Origin: Sphingomonadales bacterium
GTDB lineage: Bacteria > Pseudomonadota > Alphaproteobacteria > Sphingomonadales > Sphingomonadaceae
Reading direction: 5' to 3'
Assembly: GCA_006226685.1 (NCBI GenBank)
Contig: SBGG01000003.1
Span: 1-42,261, forward strand
Length of the DNA stretch: 42,261 bases
A model generated the notes under the pieces. The model was not told the DNA's origin. It did not search any database and saw only the letters and a program-made list of their open reading frames with translations. The translations under genes were made by a program, and so were the position numbers. Positions 33,615-42,166 of the stretch are shown here, one piece after another; within the stretch, counting starts at the first letter, position 1, and each line of letters opens with the position of its first letter.

Positions 33615-35786
33615 GTGTTGTTGGGAAATCATGTATCATATAATATGCTGCGCGCCGGTGCAGCTTTGGTTGTTATCGTGCCTGCTGCTGCCTGGGCGCA
33701 AGATGTTCCGGAAGGTGCCGCGGCTCAGGGCGGGGGTGTCGAGATCGTTGTGACTGCTCAAAAGCGCAGTCAGCTGATGAAGGATATTCCGATATCCATT
33801 AATGCTTTTTCGGGCGATCGCCTGAAGGAGAGTGGGGTCAAAAGCTTCGAGGATGTGCAATTCCTCGCTGCCGGGCTTCAGCTTGGCCATGATCGTACGG
33901 GCGAAGTTCGCGTCTCGATCCGTGGCGTGAGCAGCAATGTGGGGCTGGAGAGCGCGGTGGCGGTTCACCAGGATGGCATTTATTTGTCTCAAAGGTTCGA
34001 TCAGGCGCGTGCCTATTTCGACATTGCCCGTATCGAGGTTTTGCGCGGCCCGCAGGGGACGCTTTATGGTCGCAATGCCACAGGCGGTGCGGTCAATATC
34101 ATAACCAATGAGCCTACGGCGCAGATGGAGGGGGGCGCCCAGCTTACGTTGGGCAATTATGGCCTGGTCGAAGGTGAGGGTTTCGTAAGTGGCCCGTTGA
34201 TCGGGGACAGCGTGAAGGCACGTCTGGCATTCAAGACCAGCGACCTCCCCGGATATGGCAGAAACTTATATAATGGTGAACGCAGCAACGGCGAGGATTC
34301 CACGGCTGTGCGCGCGAAAATAGCTATTGAGGCGTCGTCCGCACTCTCTATTCATCTTTCGGGCGATTATGCTGTCACCAACTCGTCCTATGACGATGAA
34401 ATTCGCAGGCTTTTCCCTGATACGCCATTGGCGACGGAAGCTGACGGTTATGTGCCGCCGCGCTATTTTGACAGCAATACCAACTATCCCGATTTCCAGC
34501 ATATAAAAGCCTGGGGAGTGGGGCTTCGGGGTGATCTGGACCTTGGCTTCGCTTCCTTGTCTTCAATTTCGGGCTATCGCAAACTGCGTCGTACCGCCGG
34601 TATTGATATCGACGGGTCTCCGCAGGCAAGGGCTTCATTCAGATCGTTAATTATAGAGAATAAGCAATTCTCTCAGGAATTTAACCTGACATCGCAGGCG
34701 GACGGGGCGCTGGACTGGCTTGTTGGTGTGTATTATTATCATAATGATTATAGCACCTATCGTCATGTTGACCTTGATCTTGTCGGCAGTAGCATAACTG
34801 CGAGCGTTCCGAAGTATATCAACAATTCTTACGCTACGTTCGGCGAAATAAGCTATAAGTTCGCTGATTTCATCAAGCTGACTGCGGGCGCGCGCTATTC
34901 TGTGGAGAGGCAGCATTTTAACGAAACCCGACAGATCGGGGCGGGTGCTGTCGGTGAAATCAGTAATTATGATAACTGGGAATCCTTCACACCGAAAATT
35001 GCCCTGAATGTCGATTTGTCGCGTCGGATTTCTCTTTACGGTACGGTTTCCAAGGGGTTCAAATCCGGGGGCTTCAATGTCGGCACCTTTGTCGCCCAGA
35101 GTTTCAATCCTGAGAAGGTCACCAATTATGAGGTGGGCCTGAAAGGTTCTGCGTTTGACGGGATGCTGGGCGGAAGCATCGCCGCATTTTACATGGACTA
35201 TTCCGATCTTCAGGTGTCAACCTACATCATTGTCGATGGTGTGCCGGCGCAGCGTATCGTGAATGCGGCCAAGGCGACGATAAAGGGAATAGAAGCGGAC
35301 TTCGTGCTGGAACCGGCCAGCATGGTAAGCCTCGATGGAAACCTGTCCTACCTCAATGCCAAATATGACCGGTTTCTGGCTGCTGACAATATCATAGGGT
35401 CGAACCGGGATGTGTCAGGCAACAAGATGTTCGGTGTGCCTTCATTTTCCGCCAATCTGGGCGCAAATGTTACCGTGCCGGTGGCAGGCGAGTGGTCTGC
35501 CAAGCTGCGTGGCGAGTGGTCATATCAAGGGAAGACCTATTTTACGCCATTTGAGGATCTGCGCGGCGTCAGTCAGAAAAGCTACAGCCTTTTTAATGCC
35601 AGGCTGGAGTTGCATAACCCGGACCAGGGGTGGCGCGTGGCGGCATATATTCGTAACATTACGAACAAGCGCGTCGCCGGTTTTATGAACGAATTGGTCG
35701 ATACGCCGTACACCGGAGTCTTCCGTGCGACGACATATAAACCGCCGCGTACCTTCGGCGTTTCGGTTGGTGTCGACTTCAAATAA
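33615..35786 (+). CDS. TonB-dependent outer-membrane receptor, 723 aa
   Basis: The signal peptide has a core ending in AAAWAQD, with cleavage expected after AWA. The plug start is IVVTAQKRSQLMKDIP; then come IRGVSSN, LRGPQGTLYGRNATGGAVNI and barrel strands up to FGVSVGVDFK. GTG at 33615 is chosen because AAGGGGAGAG lies just upstream; ATG at 33585 precedes that site. The receptor differs clearly from the one at 3051-5384 and is not a recent copy. It heads the last gene group, with the HSL-type hydrolase 18 bases behind, so it probably imports an ester or conjugate that this hydrolase and the aryl-CoA genes process. Confidence 0.92.
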   Translation: MLLGNHVSYNMLRAGAALVVIVPAAAWAQDVPEGAAAQGGGVEIVVTAQKRSQLMKDIPISINAFSGDRLKESGVKSFEDVQFLAAGLQLGHDRTGEVRVSIRGVSSNVGLESAVAVHQDGIYLSQRFDQARAYFDIARIEVLRGPQGTLYGRNATGGAVNIITNEPTAQMEGGAQLTLGNYGLVEGEGFVSGPLIGDSVKARLAFKTSDLPGYGRNLYNGERSNGEDSTAVRAKIAIEASSALSIHLSGDYAVTNSSYDDEIRRLFPDTPLATEADGYVPPRYFDSNTNYPDFQHIKAWGVGLRGDLDLGFASLSSISGYRKLRRTAGIDIDGSPQARASFRSLIIENKQFSQEFNLTSQADGALDWLVGVYYYHNDYSTYRHVDLDLVGSSITASVPKYINNSYATFGEISYKFADFIKLTAGARYSVERQHFNETRQIGAGAVGEISNYDNWESFTPKIALNVDLSRRISLYGTVSKGFKSGGFNVGTFVAQSFNPEKVTNYEVGLKGSAFDGMLGGSIAAFYMDYSDLQVSTYIIVDGVPAQRIVNAAKATIKGIEADFVLEPASMVSLDGNLSYLNAKYDRFLAADNIIGSNRDVSGNKMFGVPSFSANLGANVTVPVAGEWSAKLRGEWSYQGKTYFTPFEDLRGVSQKSYSLFNARLELHNPDQGWRVAAYIRNITNKRVAGFMNELVDTPYTGVFRATTYKPPRTFGVSVGVDFK

Positions 35787-35804
35787 TACGGACCTGAGGA
35801 GCGG

Positions 35805-36755
35805 ATGGTGAGCGCATATGAAGAACTACGCCAGAGAAGAATGAATGATCTCTCGGCAGAGCGGAAAGCTTATTTCGAACTGAGCCGACGCCCCTCGTTG
35901 CGTGAACTTGGTGTCGAAGCGATGAGAGAAAAGGGGCGCCAGCTTGGTGGCGTCCCGACCAATGATCTCTCGGTTACCTGTCATGACGAAGTCATTGACG
36001 GCCCACATGGTGCCATACCCGTGCGGATATTTGAACCGACAGGCGTGGCGGAGGGGCCGCGGGGGATTTACCTTCACATCCACGCTGGCGGTTTCGTCAT
36101 GATGGGTGGGTTGGACACCATGACGAACGCCAATATAGCCATTGCCAAATCCAGTGGCTGTGTTGTTGTCGCCCCTGATTTCAGGCTCCCTCCGGAACAC
36201 CGTTATCCCGTTCCTTTGGATGATTGCATGGCGTCATTCAAATGGACCGCCGCGCATGCGGAGAGATTGGGTGGCAGGTCTGATCGGATATGTATTGGCG
36301 GTGGTTGTACCGGTGGTAATCTGGCCACGGTCGTGGCGCTTATGGCGCGCGATGAAGGAGGGCCGGCGCCTGCCGCACAATATCTCTATGCCACGGTTTT
36401 CGATATGCGCTCCGATTATCGTTCCCACTGGGAGAATGATAACGGCTATACGCTGAGCCACGACGATTGCCTTTATGTCTATGAGCAATATCTGGAAGAT
36501 CCGGATACCAGGTGGGATTGGCATGCCTCACCCATTTTGGCGCCAAGCCTTGCGGGGCTTCCCCCGACGCTTATCCGGGTTGGTGAATGGGATGTGTTGC
36601 GAGATGAGAGCCGCGCATATGCGGATCGTCTGCGCGATGCCGGCGTTGATGTTACCTATCATGAAGTTCGTCAGGAAAGTCATGGCATAGCGCCCTATCA
36701 CGCGCGGGAAGCGCAGGCGGAAATGAACGCGTTTCTGGCCCAGCATGTGGGTTAG
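35805..36755 (+). CDS. HSL-family alpha/beta hydrolase with Cys at the nucleophile position, 316 aa
   Basis: Family IV (hormone-sensitive-lipase-like) esterase architecture: oxyanion motif HIHAGGF (91-97), APDFRLPPEHRYPVPLDD, and C-terminal acid and base in GEWDVLRDES (Asp263) and ESHGIAPY (His293). The nucleophile elbow, normally GDSAGG, reads GGCTGG here, so Cys168 (TGT at 36306-36308) replaces Ser and Gly167 replaces Asp. A Cys-His-Asp triad is known in dienelactone hydrolase of the same fold, so activity is possible, but it is unusual for HSL-type enzymes. It follows the TonB receptor gene by 18 bases. It may be a slow esterase, a lactone/thioester hydrolase, or a non-hydrolytic lyase or isomerase. 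Confidence 0.88.
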   Translation: MVSAYEELRQRRMNDLSAERKAYFELSRRPSLRELGVEAMREKGRQLGGVPTNDLSVTCHDEVIDGPHGAIPVRIFEPTGVAEGPRGIYLHIHAGGFVMMGGLDTMTNANIAIAKSSGCVVVAPDFRLPPEHRYPVPLDDCMASFKWTAAHAERLGGRSDRICIGGGCTGGNLATVVALMARDEGGPAPAAQYLYATVFDMRSDYRSHWENDNGYTLSHDDCLYVYEQYLEDPDTRWDWHASPILAPSLAGLPPTLIRVGEWDVLRDESRAYADRLRDAGVDVTYHEVRQESHGIAPYHAREAQAEMNAFLAQHVG

Positions 36756-37003
36756 GTCTCGTCCGGGCGTTTAGCCTGCCGTGTTTGAATCCGGTCATGG
36801 CATGTTGGAATTGACGCGCTTACCTGACATGTGACTGGTTTTGAAGGGAGTTTGGTCGGTTGCCGGTTTGATGGGCGCTGACGAAACGACACAAGATTCT
36901 ACGCGCCGGGTTTCAATAACGCAGGCTGGAACAATAATTTCTCCTTGCCTCGTTTTTGTCGGCATATTATTTACCATGTATCAATAAAATTCGAGGATGT
37001 GCA
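36756..37003. other. Gap between hydrolase genes
   Basis: 248 bases without a gene. The last 70 bases are AT-rich, with TTGCCT followed by TATTAT/TATTTA, so an internal promoter for the aryl-CoA genes is possible but spacing is poor. GAGGA (36993-36997) is the ribosome-binding site for GTG 37004. Confidence 0.35.
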
Positions 37004-38251
37004 GTGAACGGAAAAGCCCAAGCGACAGCGGGATTGAGAGGGGCTGGCTGGTTGCCCAATCTCTTTCCTGACGATGCGCGCGTTGAAATTCAAAGCCTTA
37101 CAACGGCGGACAAGGCCAAAGTCACTGGCGCCCTGTATTCCCGCGGGAATGAAAAGAAAGTGGCGTTCTTCATGCATCCACGGGAGTTTTCACTCGCCTT
37201 TTATGCGATTCCCTACCTCGTGAAGGCCGGTATAGCCTGCTGGGCGCAGGGGACGCGCAATGCAGGCAATGACATCCGGCTGGAGCATGAACTGGCTTTG
37301 CAGGATGTGGCGGCCGGCATGAATTTTCTCCGTTCCCGTGGCTTTGATCAGCTGCTGTGCCTGGGGGTGTCCGGCGGGGCGAGCTTGCTGTCCTTCTACA
37401 ACCAGCAGGCGGGTCTGGCCCCGGGAAGCCGGTTGGAGCGGACCCCTGCCGGGCGACCAACCCGGCTTAATGACGCGGTTATGCCCGAGGTCGATGCCTT
37501 CATGTTCGTGTCGCCGCATCCCGGGCAGGGCAAATTGTTGCAGAATCTCATCGATCCTTCGGTGACAGACGAAGGTGACCCATTCTCGATCGATCCGGCA
37601 CTATTCCCGTTTGCAGCTGAGAATGGATATGCACCTCCTCCGGAGGGAGCCCGGTATGATGATGATTTTCTTGGGAAATACAGGGCGGCTCAGGTTGCTC
37701 GCATCGGCAGGATTGATGGGTTCGCCCGGGATTGTGTAGCGAAGCGTGCGGAGGCCCGTCGCAAGGTGAAAAAGGGTACTCATACGGACCTTGATGCGAT
37801 GGTCGCCGCGCACCAGCCGATCTTCAACGTGTGGCGCACGGATGCGGACCCGCGTTGTTTTGATATCGGGCTTGACCCGTCCGATCGCAGGTTCGGCTCT
37901 CTCTGGGGGGCGGATCCCTATGCCTCCAATTTCGGGGCGATCGGATTCGGCAGGGTGTGCACGCCCGAAAGCTGGTTATCCACATGGTCCGGGCTGACTT
38001 CGCAAGCGGCATTCGACCTCACGGGCGCGGCGATCACGCAGCCTGTTCTGATGGTTGAATATACGGGCGACAATTCCGTGTTTCCGAGTGATCTCGATGG
38101 GATTTTTGCAACGATTGGTTCGGACAAGAAAAGCCGCGTGAAAGTGCGGGGCAATCATCATGGGCTGCCAATCGTCCAGGGTGAGCCGGCAGGGCAGGAA
38201 GCCGCTTGTACGGCAATTATTGAATGGGTGGAGGATGTGTTAGGGCTATGA
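37004..38251 (+). CDS. Alpha/beta hydrolase of unassigned subfamily, 415 aa
   Basis: An alpha/beta-hydrolase core with nucleophile elbow LCLGVSGGASLL (GxSxG-like GVSGG), a late acidic candidate in MVEYTGDNSVFPSD and the His in RGNHHGLP. Between core strands a large cap of about 150 residues (roughly 170-330), rich in Arg, Asp and Pro, could set substrate choice. GTG at 37004 is chosen because GAGGA is 6 bases upstream and the longer TTG start at 36956 has no site. Its stop overlaps the start of the ligase gene (ATGA), so hydrolysis and CoA activation are coupled. It probably releases the aromatic acid that the ligase uses. I do not recognise a named family. Confidence 0.75.
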   Translation: MNGKAQATAGLRGAGWLPNLFPDDARVEIQSLTTADKAKVTGALYSRGNEKKVAFFMHPREFSLAFYAIPYLVKAGIACWAQGTRNAGNDIRLEHELALQDVAAGMNFLRSRGFDQLLCLGVSGGASLLSFYNQQAGLAPGSRLERTPAGRPTRLNDAVMPEVDAFMFVSPHPGQGKLLQNLIDPSVTDEGDPFSIDPALFPFAAENGYAPPPEGARYDDDFLGKYRAAQVARIGRIDGFARDCVAKRAEARRKVKKGTHTDLDAMVAAHQPIFNVWRTDADPRCFDIGLDPSDRRFGSLWGADPYASNFGAIGFGRVCTPESWLSTWSGLTSQAAFDLTGAAITQPVLMVEYTGDNSVFPSDLDGIFATIGSDKKSRVKVRGNHHGLPIVQGEPAGQEAACTAIIEWVEDVLGL

Positions 38252-39945
38252 CCGAGACGTATGGAGGAATTGCATTTTCATACCCGGAAACTTTGCCGGG
38301 TGTGATTTTGCCGCCGGAGAGCCGGTTAAAAAAATATGTCGAGTTGGGAGCCTTGCCTCTCAAAAGCCTGGCTTCGGAACTTCGTGACAGTTTTGAAGCG
38401 CATGCGAGCAATATCGCGATCTGGACCACGGGCAAAACCTATACCTACAGTGAGCTTGACGAGCTCTCCGATCGGATTGCCGCCGCGTTGCTCGATGTGG
38501 GTTTGCGCCCGGGGGACCGGGCCATTTTTCAGATGCGTTCGACGTCGGATTTTTACGTCGCCTTCATTTCATGTCTCAAGGCCGGTATCGTGCCCGTGTG
38601 TTCACTTTCGACGCACCGGAAGCTTGAAATCGACTATCTTGCGACAGAAGCGCAGGCGAAAGCGCATTTTGTCGATGGCGATGATCCAAGATTCGATCTG
38701 GTCGCATTTGCCTGTGAAACGCGGGACAGGCTTCAGACCGTAAAGCATGTCATTACGGTCAATGGTGGTGAGCGTGAGGGTGTCCAATCCCTATATGTTC
38801 TCGCCGAACAATTTGACTGGAGCGAGGCTCGCGCGCGTCTTGCCGACGTGCAGTTTGCTCCGTTCGACCCGGTGGTGTTTCAGCTGTCCGGAGGCACGAC
38901 CGGCGTTCCGAAAATCATCCCGCGTCTGCAGTGCGAATATCTGGAGAGTTGGCGTCTGACGATCGAGCGGCTGGGCTATGTCCCGCAGGACAAGATTTTC
39001 ATGGCCTATCCCCCAATTCATAACGCAGCCATGGGATGTTGCTGGGGGCCGATGTTGCTTGCGGGCGGGACGGTGGTGGTGCCTACCGACCTGTCGGGCG
39101 CCCATTTCGCCGAGATACTGAATTCGGCTGAGCCGACATGGATTGGCCAGCTGATCAGCGGGCTGACACCCTATTTCAAGGAGGCCGAACAACTTGGCGG
39201 CCGGTTTGCTTCAGTCAGGGCGCTCTTTCAGGCAGGCTCTGTAGAAATGGCCGATCAGGCTCGCGACTGGCTCGGCGTTGAGACCTGGCAGATGTTCGGG
39301 ATGACCGAAGGGCTGTATCTCTATCCGCGCGTCGGCGATCCCGATGAAGCCTGGGCCAGGACGCTGGGACGCCCGCTTTCCGACCATGATGAGGTGATCA
39401 TCCTCGAGCCGGGTACGGAACGTGAGCTGCCTGAGGGCGAGGTCGGAGAAATGGCGTGCCGTGGGCCGTTCATTCTGTCCGGCTATTATAATTCGCCCGA
39501 ACGAAATGGCGAAGCGTTTACATCGGACGGATTTTACAGAAGTGGTGACCTCATGGTCCGGCTGCGGATCGGAGAGCATGATTTTTTCCGGTTCGAGGGC
39601 CGCATTAAGGACGTGATCAACCGGGGTGGCGAGAAGATCAACGCGACCGAAGTTGAAAATGTGATCCTTCGACACCCCTCGGTCAGCCAGGTAGCCGTTG
39701 TCGCCTATCCATGCGAGAGGCTGGGGGAGAGGGGGTGCGCCGTCGTCGTGCTCGAAAATTCTTCGGAGCCATTGGGGCTGGAGGATTTGAAGGACTTCCT
39801 TGAGGAAATTGGCCTTGCAAAATTCAAATGGCCGGAACGCGTCGAAATCGTCAAGGCGCTTGCGCTGACAAAGGCGGGAAAGCCCGACAAGGCTGAAATG
39901 CAACGCATTTTGCTGGAAACCATCATGGTTGATCATGGCGTCTGA
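38248..39945 (+). CDS. Aryl-acid:AMP/CoA ligase (EntE/SdgA-like adenylate-forming enzyme), 565 aa
   Basis: An ANL-superfamily enzyme close in pattern to 2,3-dihydroxybenzoate- and salicylate-AMP ligases. The P-loop motif is FQLSGGTTGVPKIIPR, with the aromatic-acid-pocket region around YPPIHNAAMGCCWGPMLL, then QMFGMTEG, YRSGDL, RIKDVINRGGEKINATEVE and the C-terminal catalytic Lys in TKAGKPDK. Length is normal for the family. ATG 38248 overlaps the upstream stop. It sits before a flavoprotein resembling salicylyl-CoA 5-hydroxylase, the same pairing as in the Streptomyces sdg salicylate pathway. It should therefore activate an aromatic, probably hydroxylated, carboxylic acid. Whether it transfers to CoA itself is unknown. 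Confidence 0.88.
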   Translation: MTETYGGIAFSYPETLPGVILPPESRLKKYVELGALPLKSLASELRDSFEAHASNIAIWTTGKTYTYSELDELSDRIAAALLDVGLRPGDRAIFQMRSTSDFYVAFISCLKAGIVPVCSLSTHRKLEIDYLATEAQAKAHFVDGDDPRFDLVAFACETRDRLQTVKHVITVNGGEREGVQSLYVLAEQFDWSEARARLADVQFAPFDPVVFQLSGGTTGVPKIIPRLQCEYLESWRLTIERLGYVPQDKIFMAYPPIHNAAMGCCWGPMLLAGGTVVVPTDLSGAHFAEILNSAEPTWIGQLISGLTPYFKEAEQLGGRFASVRALFQAGSVEMADQARDWLGVETWQMFGMTEGLYLYPRVGDPDEAWARTLGRPLSDHDEVIILEPGTERELPEGEVGEMACRGPFILSGYYNSPERNGEAFTSDGFYRSGDLMVRLRIGEHDFFRFEGRIKDVINRGGEKINATEVENVILRHPSVSQVAVVAYPCERLGERGCAVVVLENSSEPLGLEDLKDFLEEIGLAKFKWPERVEIVKALALTKAGKPDKAEMQRILLETIMVDHGV

Positions 39946-39966
39946 AGGCATTCCAGGAGAAGAATA

Positions 39967-40572
39967 ATGGCTGAAACTATTCCTACCGTCGCCCTCAATG
40001 GCGTCCATCATACCGCGCGGCCTACTTGGAAGCTTAAGGAGACCGTAGAGTTCTATCGTGACATCATGGGGCTGCCTTTAATCCATTGCATTGCCGCAAA
40101 GGGATGGGGGCCCAATAATCACCCCGATTTTCTTCATTTTTTCTTCGATAGCGGGAATGGCAGCACGATCGCCTTTTTCTATTATATCGGAACGGATCGT
40201 CCGGCGGAGCTGGAGCCGCGCGATCATCATTTCGATCGTGCGACGCACACGGCGTGGCAGGTGCCTGACTTTGATAGCTTGAACCTGTGGCGCAAAAGGC
40301 TCGAAGGGAAGGGCGTCGAAATCCGCTATCAGCTTCGGCACGAGGTTATCGAGTCCATCTATTTCCTCGATCCCAACGGCTATTCTATTGAGATTACCGT
40401 ACCTCTGCGCGCTTTCGTGGCACTCGATGCCGAGGACGCAGAACTCTCGATAAAGGCCGCAATTGAGGCCGAGGATAGCGCGATCGCCGCCGGTGGGCGT
40501 TTGCAGAGCATAGCCGATGTCTGGGAGCGTAAGGGGCAGCTGGTCGCAGAAATGCTGGGAGAAGCGGCATGA
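39967..40572 (+). CDS. VOC-superfamily protein (glyoxalase/dioxygenase fold), 201 aa
   Basis: One vicinal-oxygen-chelate domain (residues about 8-150). It begins VALNGVHHTARPTWKLKETVEFYRD and ends at SIYFLDPNGYSIEITVPLRAF. Candidate metal ligands are His14/His15, the His in RATHTAWQVPD and Glu in YSIEITV. An acidic helical tail of about 50 residues follows. ATG at 39967 has AGGAGA upstream. It lies between the ligase and the small protein gene, with which it overlaps by 4 bases. It could be a ring-cleavage dioxygenase, an isomerase or an epimerase in the aryl-CoA branch. It is unlike the two-domain dioxygenase at 8162. Confidence 0.83.
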   Translation: MAETIPTVALNGVHHTARPTWKLKETVEFYRDIMGLPLIHCIAAKGWGPNNHPDFLHFFFDSGNGSTIAFFYYIGTDRPAELEPRDHHFDRATHTAWQVPDFDSLNLWRKRLEGKGVEIRYQLRHEVIESIYFLDPNGYSIEITVPLRAFVALDAEDAELSIKAAIEAEDSAIAAGGRLQSIADVWERKGQLVAEMLGEAA

Positions 40573-40820
40573 CGGTTACGGTCTATGTTCCCGATCTGGA
40601 GGAGTTCCATCCGGTGGTGGAAGCCTCTCGCGTCGCCGGGCTTAATGTCAATCAGCCGATAGGTGGTTATTGGCGTATCCGCAGCGACGATGACATACGT
40701 CTCGTCCGCAAGGAACTCGGGCTGGGGCCTGCCCTATGGAATTCCGCTCTTATCGGCGGAATTGACGGTGAAATCGTTAAATTCGACAAGGACGAGATGG
40801 TCCTCAGGGGGCGTTCATGA
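40569..40820 (+). CDS. Small unknown protein, 83 aa
   Basis: I do not recognise this family. It overlaps the VOC gene at its start (ATGA, 40569-40572) and the flavoprotein gene at its stop (ATGA, 40817-40820), which is strong evidence that it is translated. The sequence is compact and mixed alpha/beta (TVTVYVPDLEEF, PIGGYWRIRSDDDI, LGLGPALWNSALIGG), with no membrane segment, signal peptide or cysteine pattern. Its fixed place between VOC protein and hydroxylase suggests an accessory subunit or a small binding protein for the aryl-CoA hydroxylation step. Confidence 0.75.
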   Translation: MTVTVYVPDLEEFHPVVEASRVAGLNVNQPIGGYWRIRSDDDIRLVRKELGLGPALWNSALIGGIDGEIVKFDKDEMVLRGRS

Positions 40821-41977
40821 AGGTTGCAATAATTGGCGCCGGCCCGGCGGGGCTGTATCTTGCGCTGTTGCTGGGCAAGCGTATTCGCGATGTCGAAATT
40901 GATATTTACGAGCAGAATCCTGAAAACGCGACATATGGTTTCGGGGTAAGCCTTGCCAGTTCCAGCTGGGGCAGAATGCGCGAAGCCGACGCCGCGTCTC
41001 ATGATGCGATCATGCGGGCTTCTTATTTCGGGCACCACCAGCTTATTGGTCATAAAGGCGAACAGATCCTCGTTGAGCGACAGGGCGATAATGCGGGCAT
41101 CAAACGCCTGACTCTTCTCAAGATCCTCAAGGAACATGCGCAGGCGGCCGGCGCGCGCTTCCACTATGATGTCAGGCTCGAAAGCCTCGATCGTTTCTGG
41201 GACTGCGACCTTGTGGTTGGCGCAGACGGCAGTAATTCCATAGTGCGCACATGTCATGAAGCGGAATTCGGGAGCAAATCGCGAGAGTTGACGAACAGAA
41301 TGGCCTGGTATGGCTGTGACCGTCATTTTGCTCCCCCCTTTCTGATATTCAAGAAAACGCAGTTCGGTTACTTCTGGTGTGTCGGTTATTCGCATACGGA
41401 GCTGGAGAGCACCTTCGTTGCCGAATGTGATGCGGAAGCCTGGGAGAAATCAGGCCTTGCACATATGAATGTCGACGAACAGATCGCGTTCACAGAACAT
41501 ATGTTTGCCGAAGAGTTGGGATATGGCCGACTGATCAATAATAATTCCATCTGGCGTACCCTGACTATGGTTGAGGTCGACAACTGGTCGGTCGGGAACC
41601 GTGTTTTGATCGGAGACGCACTCCACAGTCCTCACCCGACGATCGGATCGGGAACAAGGATGGCTATGGATGACAGTGTGGCTTTGGCCGACGCCATATC
41701 GGATAATCCAAAGGATATGGTAGCCGCTTTGGAGAAGTTCCGGCGAACCCGCGAACCCACCAAAAAGAAACTCGTTGAAGCCAGAGACAAGAGCATTCTT
41801 TGGTATGAGAATGTCGGCGCAATTGCCGACAGGCTCGACCCGGTGCCTTTTGTGTTCGATTTCATGACGCGTACGGGCAGGATTTCGCTCGAAAGGCTGC
41901 ACCGTGACTTCCCGGATTTCATGGCGCGCCATGGCGAGATAGGGCGTTCCTATCTTGAGGAAATGGCATCCGCCTGA
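40817..41977 (+). CDS. FAD-dependent aryl-CoA monooxygenase (salicylyl-CoA 5-hydroxylase-like), 386 aa
   Basis: A single-component class A flavoprotein. FAD motifs are VAIIGAGPAGLYLALLLGKR (3-22), LVVGADGSNSIVR near residue 138, and VLIGDALHSPHPTIGSGTRM near 275. The shape and length match salicylyl-CoA 5-hydroxylase (SdgC) and the N-terminal half of 2-aminobenzoyl-CoA monooxygenase/reductase rather than free-acid salicylate hydroxylases. It overlaps the 83-residue protein gene upstream and the thioesterase remnant downstream (TGATG). With the adenylate-forming ligase in the same operon, it probably hydroxylates an aromatic CoA thioester. The product could be a gentisyl-type CoA; no gentisate dioxygenase is in the window. 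Confidence 0.84.
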   Translation: MKVAIIGAGPAGLYLALLLGKRIRDVEIDIYEQNPENATYGFGVSLASSSWGRMREADAASHDAIMRASYFGHHQLIGHKGEQILVERQGDNAGIKRLTLLKILKEHAQAAGARFHYDVRLESLDRFWDCDLVVGADGSNSIVRTCHEAEFGSKSRELTNRMAWYGCDRHFAPPFLIFKKTQFGYFWCVGYSHTELESTFVAECDAEAWEKSGLAHMNVDEQIAFTEHMFAEELGYGRLINNNSIWRTLTMVEVDNWSVGNRVLIGDALHSPHPTIGSGTRMAMDDSVALADAISDNPKDMVAALEKFRRTREPTKKKLVEARDKSILWYENVGAIADRLDPVPFVFDFMTRTGRISLERLHRDFPDFMARHGEIGRSYLEEMASA

Positions 41978-42166
41978 TGATCAGGGTTCGGGATGGACTG
42001 GTAAGCAAAAATCCATTCATTGTGCGGCGAGAAGTTTTGTGGGGGGAATGCGATCCTGCGGGTTTCGTCTATACTCCCCGCTTTTCAGATTACGCCGTTG
42101 GTGCCGCGGCATTCTTCCAAATGGAAATGCTGGCCGATGTATTGGCGATGGAGGGAGGGAGGGATG
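41977..42166 (+). pseudogene. Hot-dog acyl-CoA thioesterase, truncated by an IS5-family insertion
   Basis: The N-terminal ~63 residues fit a 4-hydroxybenzoyl-CoA-thioesterase-type hot-dog protein: FIVRREVLWGECDPAGFVYTPRFSDYAVGAAAFF, with the catalytic Asp in ECDPAG. Family members are at least about 130 residues long, but similarity ends near 42166. The frame then runs into the insertion-sequence end and stops at 42204 with foreign residues (RVDKRDSQRA). The start overlaps the flavoprotein stop (TGATG). The intact protein would have freed the hydroxylated aryl-CoA product. Its loss should block or redirect this branch unless another thioesterase substitutes, or unless the rest of the gene lies beyond the element. 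Confidence 0.82.
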
